Source of the DNA: an uncultured Flavobacterium sp.
Lineage (GTDB): Bacteria; Bacteroidota; Bacteroidia; Flavobacteriales; Flavobacteriaceae
Length of the DNA stretch: 6,653 nucleotides
Assembly: GCA_946480635.1 (NCBI GenBank)
Contig: CAMLKV010000124.1
Location: forward strand, 1 to 6,653
Direction: 5' to 3'
Part shown: piece after piece, positions 1-5,864 of the stretch
How the letters are laid out: every line of letters starts with the position of its first letter
Numbering within the stretch: the stretch's first letter is position 1
Translations under genes and position numbers: made by a program
The notes under the pieces: model-generated
Database searches by the model: none
The model's input: the letters and a program-made list of their open reading frames with translations, nothing else
What the model was told of the DNA's origin: nothing

Positions 1-63
1 AAATTCTTCAAGTTATTTAGAAAATCATTACAGAACTGACAAGATTACTACAAAAAATATAAT

Positions 64-71
64 TACTTTTG
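64..71 (+). promoter_or_regulatory. Candidate Bacteroidota -7 promoter element for the sensor kinase operon
   Basis: The 8-mer TACTTTTG is a perfect match to the Bacteroidota -7 consensus TAnnTTTG. It would place the transcription start near position 78, leaving a leader of about 22 nt before the kinase ATG. No good -33 TTTG lies at the usual distance; the nearest candidate is a CTG at 36-38. None of the 21-bp-spaced elements found upstream of the two exported-protein units is seen in the 99 bases available here, so autoregulation through that motif is not supported. This is a motif match only. Confidence 0.5.
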
Positions 72-99
72 GCTTTGAAAAATTTGATCCCCAAATAAA

Positions 100-2271
100 A
101 TGTTCCAAAACACCCGCCTATCAATTCTATTTTTTTTCTTGCTAACGCTATCAACTTCAAATGCACAAAACAAGATTATTGATTCGTTAAAAATTGCATT
201 ACAAAACCCGAAACTGCATGACACTACAAGATTACAGATGATTCATAATGTTGCCCGCACTAAATTTACGAACAACTTTGATCCAAAGTTTCATCAAGTA
301 GTAGATTTGTTAGGTGAGATTGCCTTGAAAAATTATAAAAAAAAGAATACTCCAAAACTACAAACAAGGTATTCCAAATGGCTAGCAACTTATTATTCCA
401 GTCTTGCAACCCGATATTTACAGAAAGAAGAATACGATAAATCAGCACAATATTATGATAAAGCCATAGCACTTTATAAAGCAACGAAGTCTTATGAAGA
501 CATGTACACTGTTTATCTCACAAAATCAGGGCTTTACAAAACAACAAATGAGACAGATAAACAAATAGCGTTGATATTTGAAGCGCTAAAATTTTATGAA
601 AAGGATAGGAAGACTTATGTGCATTCCTTGTATTATGCTTATACTACGCTAGCTTATGCATACAGGCATCAGAATGAGTATGAAAAAGCGATTGAAAATA
701 GTTTGAAAGCGATACAATACTGTGACATGTCGTATAAGGAATATCCCAGTAACCACACCCTAAACTGGAAGGCTTCCAATTATCAGAATATGGCTTACTG
801 TAACAGCAAGCTTAAAAAATATAAGGAAGCTTTAGCAAACAGCTACAAATCGCTTGAAATTACCCGAAAATTAGGAGCAGACACACAAACAATTCTTACT
901 TTATCCGGTGCTGCCGATATGCAAATGAAACTTTCCAATTTTGAGGAAGCCGAAAAGCTATTTCAGGAAATCTTAGCCATGAAATCCGCTTCCACTAATA
1001 ATATGAGTATGGCGGCGGCTTATTATGGTCTTGGGAATATCAGTTTTAATAAGGGAGACCTGAAGAATGCAGGTGATTATCAGGAAAAAGCTTTTGAGTT
1101 CAGCAAAAAAACAACCAACAAGACACTCCAGAAAGATATTGCCGAGATGTTGTATAAAATAAACCTGGCGAATAAGAATTACGAAAAAGCACTTGAATAT
1201 TATGAATTTGATAAAAAAATAACAGATTCCACTCGAATTGCTTCTTCAAAAAAAGAAATATCGGAGCAGTTACTCAAATATGAGTTCGAAAAAAAAGAAC
1301 TCCAACAGAAGATAATTCAGCAAAAGAAATTAGCGGCCATCAAACTGGAATCGGAAAGAAAAACGGCACTTGAAACTTCCAAAAACAAACTAGCTCAACA
1401 GCAATTAAAGTATGATTTTGAACGAAAAGAACTTCAGCAAAAAATCTTACAAGGGAAGAAAGTATCCGAAGTAAAAATCTTGGGAGAAAAGAAAGCCGCT
1501 AAAATTAAACTTGAAGCCGAAAAGAAAACTGCTGTTAAAAACAACTGGCTTATTGGACTATCAAGTTTACTTTTACTGATACTTGTGGGAGCTTATTTTT
1601 ATTATCGCAACAGCAAACAGAAACAAGCGATAACCGTTCTTGAAAAAGAGCAAATCAAGCAAAAGCTTCTGATAACCCAGATGAATCCACATTTTATATT
1701 CAATTCCATTGATAATATTCAGGGATTAATTCATGATGAAAAAGATAATGAAGCGATAAATTATTTGACCAAATTCTCGAAACTGACCCGTCAAATTCTG
1801 GAGAATTCGAATGAAAATTACATTTCGCTTTCCGAAGAAATAGAAATGACCCGAAATTATCTGGCCATCCAACAACTTTTGTACGATAATAAATTCAATT
1901 TCAATATTACTATTGAAGACGATATCGATCAAGAAGCGATCTTTTTACCGCCGATGCTGACCCAGCCTTTCATCGAAAATGCCATCAAGCATGGTTTAAG
2001 CACTACCACTAATCAAGGACAGATTGATATTCATTTTTACCTCAAGGATGCAAAATTATTTTTTGAGGTAAGCGATAACGGTAAAGGATTTGACACGGTT
2101 CAGAAAACAACCAACCACAAATCTTTAGCAATGACCATTACCAAAGAGCGATTGGTGAGCTACACCAAAAATCAGGATTTTGTTGTACATACCGACAACA
2201 TAAAAGACACTAACGAGAATATAGTTGGTGCCAAAGTTAGTTTTGAAATCCCTTATATTTACGAAAATTAA
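100..2271 (+). CDS. TPR-containing sensor histidine kinase, LytS/YehU (His_kinase) family
   Basis: This is the sensor partner of the LytTR regulator 6 nt downstream. An N-terminal signal peptide ends near residue 22 (SNA-Q). It is followed by helical TPR-type repeats over roughly residues 90-380, a charged coiled coil at about 385-482, one transmembrane helix at about 483-503 starting at Trp483, and a cytoplasmic kinase module. The H-box reads QMNPHFIFNS with predicted phosphoacceptor His531. The N-box PPMLTQPFIENAIKHG includes Asn627, and the G-box is DNGKGF (Asp659, Gly661, Gly663). These are hallmarks of the His_kinase plus HATPase_c family that pairs with LytTR regulators. The TPR array and coiled coil should be periplasmic, so input is probably a protein or peptide contact in the envelope; the ligand is unknown. 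The ATG at 100 is chosen because it gives a complete signal peptide. The module looks intact. Confidence 0.93.
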   Translation: MFQNTRLSILFFFLLTLSTSNAQNKIIDSLKIALQNPKLHDTTRLQMIHNVARTKFTNNFDPKFHQVVDLLGEIALKNYKKKNTPKLQTRYSKWLATYYSSLATRYLQKEEYDKSAQYYDKAIALYKATKSYEDMYTVYLTKSGLYKTTNETDKQIALIFEALKFYEKDRKTYVHSLYYAYTTLAYAYRHQNEYEKAIENSLKAIQYCDMSYKEYPSNHTLNWKASNYQNMAYCNSKLKKYKEALANSYKSLEITRKLGADTQTILTLSGAADMQMKLSNFEEAEKLFQEILAMKSASTNNMSMAAAYYGLGNISFNKGDLKNAGDYQEKAFEFSKKTTNKTLQKDIAEMLYKINLANKNYEKALEYYEFDKKITDSTRIASSKKEISEQLLKYEFEKKELQQKIIQQKKLAAIKLESERKTALETSKNKLAQQQLKYDFERKELQQKILQGKKVSEVKILGEKKAAKIKLEAEKKTAVKNNWLIGLSSLLLLILVGAYFYYRNSKQKQAITVLEKEQIKQKLLITQMNPHFIFNSIDNIQGLIHDEKDNEAINYLTKFSKLTRQILENSNENYISLSEEIEMTRNYLAIQQLLYDNKFNFNITIEDDIDQEAIFLPPMLTQPFIENAIKHGLSTTTNQGQIDIHFYLKDAKLFFEVSDNGKGFDTVQKTTNHKSLAMTITKERLVSYTKNQDFVVHTDNIKDTNENIVGAKVSFEIPYIYEN
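1267..1530 (+). repeat. Two 44-residue coiled-coil units within the sensor kinase
   Basis: Residues 390-405 (QLLKYEFEKKELQQKI) recur at 434-449 (QQLKYDFERKELQQKI), an exact shift of 44 residues with 13 of 16 identical. The similarity continues ungapped to about residues 423/467. A second match, IKLESERKTA at 414-423 against IKLEAEKKTA at 469-478, is shifted by 55 residues. Both shifts are multiples of 11, which suggests an 11-residue (hendecad) coiled coil leading straight into the membrane helix at 483. The DNA copies have diverged, so this is an old duplication. Unit boundaries are approximate. Confidence 0.7.
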
Positions 2272-2277
2272 ATACCC

Positions 2278-3033
2278 ATGTTACGAGCCGTAATCATTGA
2301 CGATATAGAAAACATCAGAAAGAAGAACAGCACCATAATTAAGATGAACTGTCCTTCCGTTACCCTAATTGGTGAGGCCGATTCTGTGGAATCTGGTGTA
2401 AAACTCATCAAACAATTGTCGCCCGATCTTATTTTCTTGGATGTGGAAATGTCTGACGGAACCGGTTTCGATTTGCTTCAAAAATTAAAACCTTTCAACT
2501 TTAAAGTCATTTTTATTACGGGTTATGAGGACTTTGCGGTTAAAGCCTTCCGTTTTTCTGCCATCGACTATTTGTTAAAACCGCTTGATTCTGACGATTT
2601 GGTTGAAGCCGTAAAAAAGGCCGAAAGTTCGCTTAACAAGGAAATTTTCGACATGAAACTGAGCAATTTATTTGCCAATTTGGAACGTCCTAAAAATCTT
2701 CAGAACCTTATTCTAAAAACCGCCGATAGAATTTACTCCGTTAATATTCAGGATATTGTAAACTGCGAATCGGATAAAAACTACACTACATTTCATTTTA
2801 TCAATGCGCCAAAGTTAATCGTTTCTACCAATCTTAAAGAGTATGAAACCCTGCTTACGCCGCACAACTTTTTCCGTACCCATCAGTCGCATTTAATCAA
2901 CATGGCCTATTTTGACCATTTCATCAAAACCGACGGTGGGAATACCATTGTAATGAAAAACAAAATTACCATTCCGCTTTCGGTTCGTAAAAAAGAAGAG
3001 TTCATGGTGCTGCTCGAAAACCTTCAGGCATAA
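2278..3033 (+). CDS. LytTR-family two-component response regulator
   Basis: A 251-residue regulator with an N-terminal receiver domain (about 1-118) and a C-terminal LytTR DNA-binding domain (about 142-248), the usual size and order for LytR/AlgR-type regulators. The receiver has the acidic pair Asp8-Asp9, predicted phosphoacceptor Asp55 in FLDVEM, conserved Thr81, and Lys101 in the LLKP motif. The LytTR part shows the typical IVNCESDKNYT stretch, the signature FFRTHQSHLIN, and the late IPLSVRKKEEF strand-helix. The ATG lies 6 nt after the kinase stop, so the two genes are almost certainly co-transcribed and the kinase at 100-2271 is its natural phosphodonor. Such domains contact direct repeats about two helical turns apart; two matching arrays follow at 3046 and 4394, the first starting 12 nt after this stop codon. 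That these arrays are its targets is inferred. No terminator is seen directly after the gene, so some read-through into the next gene is possible. Confidence 0.95.
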   Translation: MLRAVIIDDIENIRKKNSTIIKMNCPSVTLIGEADSVESGVKLIKQLSPDLIFLDVEMSDGTGFDLLQKLKPFNFKVIFITGYEDFAVKAFRFSAIDYLLKPLDSDDLVEAVKKAESSLNKEIFDMKLSNLFANLERPKNLQNLILKTADRIYSVNIQDIVNCESDKNYTTFHFINAPKLIVSTNLKEYETLLTPHNFFRTHQSHLINMAYFDHFIKTDGGNTIVMKNKITIPLSVRKKEEFMVLLENLQA

Positions 3034-3045
3034 ATTTTCCGAAAA

Positions 3046-3108
3046 ACGAATTTCCTTCCATCTTCAACGAATTTCCTTTAAAAGGAAACAGATGTTCATT
3101 GCCCGAAA
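3046..3108 (+). promoter_or_regulatory. Array of three 21-bp-phased direct repeats; candidate LytTR operator A
   Basis: Three elements start at 3046 (ACGAATTTCC), 3067 (ACGAATTTCC) and 3088 (ACAGATGTTC), each exactly 21 bp from the next. The first two share 13 identical bases (AACGAATTTCCTT). The third is degenerate but matches the middle element of the second array at 8 of 10 positions. The array lies between the regulator stop and the -7 element at 3128, covering about -96 to -45 relative to the predicted start near 3142, a normal place for an activator. Short direct repeats with a period near 21 bp are typical of LytTR sites. The same layout recurs at 4394-4456. The binding protein is inferred from proximity and geometry. 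Confidence 0.6.
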
Positions 3109-3127
3109 TTCCCATTTTCTTTTGATT

Positions 3128-3135
3128 TAAGTTTG
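3128..3135 (+). promoter_or_regulatory. Candidate -7 promoter element for the 3186-4307 gene
   Basis: TAAGTTTG is a perfect TAnnTTTG match, 50 nt before the ATG at 3186, with a predicted start near 3142. The only TTG upstream (3099-3101) leaves a 26-nt spacer, which is longer than usual, so the -33 contact looks poor. That would fit an activator-dependent promoter. The element begins exactly 40 bp after the start of the third operator repeat (3088). Confidence 0.55.
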
Positions 3136-3185
3136 GCCTGTATTTAAGAAAACAGAGTACAATTAATTTCAAAAAACAGTAAAAC

Positions 3186-4307
3186 ATGAAACAAATTAGA
3201 ACGAGTGCACTCATTATTGCATCTTTATTCTCCTTTACCGCTTCTAATGCACAGTTATTGAATAAGCTTAAAAAAGCGTCCAATGATGCCGGAACTGCTG
3301 TTGAAGCTACCAAAACTGCAGACAAGGTGCTGAAATCTGCCAAAGGAAAAGCAGGAAAAGGTGGCAAAAGCGGTGATTTTGGAGGTTTAAAATTAGATTG
3401 GACCACTTTCAAACAAACGCCTGCCGTAACTTTCAACTCTCTGCTTTACGGAACCACTGCCGGAACCATTAACAGTTATACGGCAACTTTTATTCCGAAT
3501 AAAACGGTTGACGGAAGAACAGTTCATCCCTTTTCGGATCAGTCACAGTATTTAAGAATCAAGGTGTTCAAAGACAACCAATACATGAACTATTTTGAGT
3601 ATTCGGGAGATCAGGTTTTTGATGACGGTAAAAAGACAAAATTCAATGAACCAAGCAGCCGTTACCAACGTGATGGTGAATGGGTTGGACATTCAGAATC
3701 GTTTATAACAGACTGGGGGCCGGGTAATTACCGATTGGATTTTTATGCCGGAGACAAAATGTTTTATTCTTTTGATTTTGAGTTGGCTAAACTAACGAAT
3801 TCAGATCCTTATGCCGCTATGAATGAAATGTATGTGGTACGAGGACCGTGGAATAATTTTGCTTATTTAAATCATGCCAATACCGGTAATCTTCTTTTTG
3901 GTTTCTACATTACTCATGAGGAATTTATGCCAAATCCTTCTAACAGCAGAAAAACCAACAAGAGTGTGAAATGGTCGGTAAATATGTTCAAAGACAATAA
4001 ATTGTATGCGCAACATTACGGTAACGGACCAAATACAGCCCAAGTAGAACAAGCAAAATGGAACGAAGTTTCTTGTGCCTTTAAACTGGTGAACAAACCT
4101 GGTGAGATTAAATTTGCAGACCTTACCGACGGTGTTTACAAAATTGAACTTACCATTGAAGGTGAAAACGATCCGAGAATCTACAATTTTACTGTTAAAG
4201 ATAAAAAGATTGTATTAATCCCAGAACAAGACAGAACCAAAAATACGGATCCTACAAGATTAATCGAAGGATGGAATGATTATTTCTGGCTTAAAAAAGT
4301 AAAATAA
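3186..4307 (+). CDS. Secreted protein of unknown function with two related beta-rich lobes
   Basis: I do not recognise this 373-residue protein. A clear signal peptide ends near residue 22 (SNA-Q). Residues 23 to about 60 form a Lys/Ala/Gly-rich basic segment (LLNKLKKAS, then KSAKGKAGKGGKSG) that looks helical at first and then flexible. The rest appears to be two diverged beta-rich lobes. VFKDNQ at 127-132 corresponds to MFKDNK at 267-272, and GNYRLDFYAGD near 180-190 corresponds to GVYKIELTIEGE near 316-327, offsets of 140 and 136 residues. No Cys lipobox, transmembrane helix, catalytic motif or T9SS C-terminal domain is visible; the protein ends in WLKKVK. It is probably periplasmic or exported by another route. 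It has its own predicted promoter (3128), a direct-repeat array upstream (3046-3108) and a terminator 20 nt after the stop, so it is likely monocistronic and may be a target of the adjacent regulator. Confidence 0.85.
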   Translation: MKQIRTSALIIASLFSFTASNAQLLNKLKKASNDAGTAVEATKTADKVLKSAKGKAGKGGKSGDFGGLKLDWTTFKQTPAVTFNSLLYGTTAGTINSYTATFIPNKTVDGRTVHPFSDQSQYLRIKVFKDNQYMNYFEYSGDQVFDDGKKTKFNEPSSRYQRDGEWVGHSESFITDWGPGNYRLDFYAGDKMFYSFDFELAKLTNSDPYAAMNEMYVVRGPWNNFAYLNHANTGNLLFGFYITHEEFMPNPSNSRKTNKSVKWSVNMFKDNKLYAQHYGNGPNTAQVEQAKWNEVSCAFKLVNKPGEIKFADLTDGVYKIELTIEGENDPRIYNFTVKDKKIVLIPEQDRTKNTDPTRLIEGWNDYFWLKKVK

Positions 4308-4327
4308 CAGCCTCTTAACAAGCAACT

Positions 4328-4355
4328 AAAAAGCCAGTCAATTGAGTGGCTTTTT
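4328..4355 (+). terminator. Rho-independent terminator after the 3186-4307 gene
   Basis: Nine-base arms AAAAAGCCA (4328-4336) and TGGCTTTTT (4347-4355) are perfectly complementary. The loop could close further through TCAA/TTGA after a G-G mismatch. The 3' arm ends in five T followed by a pyrimidine-rich run. It begins 20 nt after the stop codon at 4305-4307 and separates this gene from the next array and transcription unit. The symmetric A/T ends mean it might also work on the opposite strand. Confidence 0.85.
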
Positions 4356-4393
4356 CCATTTTCTTCTCTTGTATTTCACATCAAATACAAAAA

Positions 4394-4456
4394 ACGAATT
4401 TCCTTTCAATTACGACGGATGTTAACCCAAAACCAACGAATATTCATTAAGCTAAA
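4394..4456 (+). promoter_or_regulatory. Array of three 21-bp-phased direct repeats; candidate LytTR operator B
   Basis: Elements start at 4394 (ACGAATTTCC), 4415 (ACGGATGTTA) and 4436 (ACGAATATTC), with an exact 21-bp period. The first is identical to both strong elements of the array at 3046-3108. The third shares TTCATT with the third element there. The two arrays align without gaps at an offset of 1348 bp, and the similarity runs past the repeats through an ATTTTC block (3114/4462) to the -7-like elements. The intergenic region 4308-4644 therefore holds a terminator, this array, two possible promoters and an AT-rich leader; nothing coding is seen in it. The regulator is presumed to be the LytTR protein at 2278-3033. 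Confidence 0.6.
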
Positions 4457-4475
4457 TCTGTATTTTCATTTACTG

Positions 4476-4483
4476 TATTATTG
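4476..4483 (+). promoter_or_regulatory. Possible -7 element paired with operator B
   Basis: TATTATTG differs from TAnnTTTG at one position. It starts exactly 40 bp after the third repeat of operator B, the same distance as at the first array (3088 to 3128). Transcription would begin near 4490, giving a leader of about 155 nt before the ATG at 4645. The sequence match is weak and AT-rich; the matching geometry is the main argument. Confidence 0.35.
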
Positions 4484-4539
4484 TAATATAATTTTTAAAA
4501 AACAATACTAAAGAACTAATCTTACCTAAAATATATTCT

Positions 4540-4547
4540 TATGTTTG
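4540..4547 (+). promoter_or_regulatory. Alternative -7 promoter element for the beta-helix operon
   Basis: TATGTTTG is a perfect TAnnTTTG match with a predicted start near 4554 and a leader of about 91 nt. No TTG is visible at the usual -33 distance. If this is the real promoter, operator B would sit about 100-160 bp upstream of the start, unusually far for a LytTR activator. The sequence alone does not decide between this element and the one at 4476. Confidence 0.4.
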
Positions 4548-4644
4548 TAGACCAACTCAAATAAACACTGTTCTAAAAAAAACTAATTATTAAAATTTAA
4601 CCCTACAAATAATTTATTAACTAAAACCCTGAAATTAAAGGGAA

Positions 4645-5844
4645 ATGAAAATCAAAATGAAAAAAAAATTACTTTTTATTGCAATCGCAGGTTTGTTTAA
4701 TTTGATGGCTAATGCAGCCGATCTATACGTTAGAGCAACAGGAGCAGGTGGTGCTTACACAACCGTTTCTGCAGCAATAACAGCAGCTAACAATGGAGAC
4801 CGAATCATCATTCAGCCAAAAATTGACGGATCTGCTTATATTGAAAACCTTACAATCAACAAATCATTAACCTTTGTTTCTGAAACCAATTACAACAAAT
4901 ATTTCATCAAAGGAACCATTAATATCAATCCAGCGGCTGGAAGAGTTGTCACAATAAGCAACTTAAGTTCTGGAAATTTTACCATCTACAACATTGTTGC
5001 AACTGGAGCAACAACTGGAGGAAGGACAACTATCAATTTATTCAACTGCTATTTGAATAATGTTGATACAACACCAGCAAACACTACCACAAACATGTCT
5101 GGATGTACTGTTAGCGGCTTCGTGTTTTTTTCACACGGAAGAATGACTGGTAACAGCGCACAAAGAATAATGGCTTACAACACATCTTCAGATAATTCTC
5201 TTGCAACCAACGATATTGAAATTATAGGGAATGCAACCACTTCTACAATTGGAAGCCAACAAACCAGCTATAATTTTAAATTCTATAATAACTTTACAAG
5301 TGGTTTTGGAATTTATAATACCAAAACAAGTGGTACTAACGAAATCGTAAATAACACTATTTATGAACCTAATGGTGGAGACATAGCACCTATTTATATC
5401 AGCATAAATGGGGATCCGGGCACTGGCGGAAACATTTCAATCATGAATAATGCGATTTCTTTTGTTGTGGCACAAACCAATGCTTGTATCCAAAACATTA
5501 ATAGTGTTGCGACCGTAACAGCTACCTATAACGTATCTACAAATGCGTTTGTAACGGAAGGAACAATTTCGCAAAGCAACAATACCGGAGCAGCAAATAT
5601 GAACTTCAACAATACAACTTACACAGTTACTGGGGCCAATGTAAATGCTGGAAACCCTGCAGTAAGTTATACTGATTTAGACTTGACAAGAAATGATGCT
5701 GGACATTATGGCGGTTCAAACAGTTGGGCAAATTACTGGCCTACAGACAGTGGTAACAAAGCACAGATAAATTATTTAGTAACACCAAGAATTATAACCA
5801 GCGGAAACACTTTAAATATTTCAGGCTCAGGTTTTTCTAAATAA
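4645..5844 (+). CDS. Secreted right-handed parallel beta-helix (pectin-lyase-like) protein
   Basis: A 399-residue exported protein with a signal peptide ending near residue 24 (MANA-AD). The opening segment, DLYVRATGAGGAYTT followed by AITAANNGDRIII, is the usual first coil of pectin-lyase-fold beta-helix proteins. The body is rich in Asn, Thr, Gly and Ile with recurring rung-like strands such as NEIVNNTIY, NISIMNNAIS and FKFYNNFTS. Near the C-terminus, TRNDAGHYGGSNSWANYW (348-365) resembles the closing segment of Bacteroidota beta-helix proteins. No catalytic residues for polysaccharide cleavage can be assigned, so it may be structural or carbohydrate-binding. It ends in SGSGFSK without a T9SS sorting domain. 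The start could be the ATG at 4645 or at 4657 (Met5); the latter gives a compact signal peptide beginning MKKKLLF. AAAGGGA lies only 2-3 nt before the first ATG, so it does not settle the choice. The T9SS cargo gene follows after 20 nt, so the two are probably co-expressed. Confidence 0.82.
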   Translation: MKIKMKKKLLFIAIAGLFNLMANAADLYVRATGAGGAYTTVSAAITAANNGDRIIIQPKIDGSAYIENLTINKSLTFVSETNYNKYFIKGTININPAAGRVVTISNLSSGNFTIYNIVATGATTGGRTTINLFNCYLNNVDTTPANTTTNMSGCTVSGFVFFSHGRMTGNSAQRIMAYNTSSDNSLATNDIEIIGNATTSTIGSQQTSYNFKFYNNFTSGFGIYNTKTSGTNEIVNNTIYEPNGGDIAPIYISINGDPGTGGNISIMNNAISFVVAQTNACIQNINSVATVTATYNVSTNAFVTEGTISQSNNTGAANMNFNNTTYTVTGANVNAGNPAVSYTDLDLTRNDAGHYGGSNSWANYWPTDSGNKAQINYLVTPRIITSGNTLNISGSGFSK

Positions 5845-5864
5845 TTTCTAAATATTACCAACAG

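Noticed and set aside
3002..3436. Open frame of 144 codons on the - strand covering the first operator and the start of the secreted-protein gene
   Set aside because: It overlaps the well-supported signal peptide and basic region of the + strand gene, shows no recognisable domain, and has the low-complexity look of an antisense shadow.
4571..4634. Near-repeated AT-rich phrases ending in AACCCT in the leader of the beta-helix gene
   Set aside because: The similarity is short and low-complexity, with no consistent spacing, and is not distinguishable from AT-rich background.
5407..5436. GDPGTGG stretch in the beta-helix protein resembling the DPGxGNG repeat of its neighbour
   Set aside because: Only a few Gly/Pro residues match and none of the flanking EYFW or IRIKDN features is present; coincidence in a Gly-rich protein.
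5845..5864. A frameshift splitting one long beta-helix protein with a T9SS tail into two genes
   Set aside because: The downstream gene has its own ATG and complete signal peptide, and the upstream protein ends after a typical closing segment, so two separate genes fit better.
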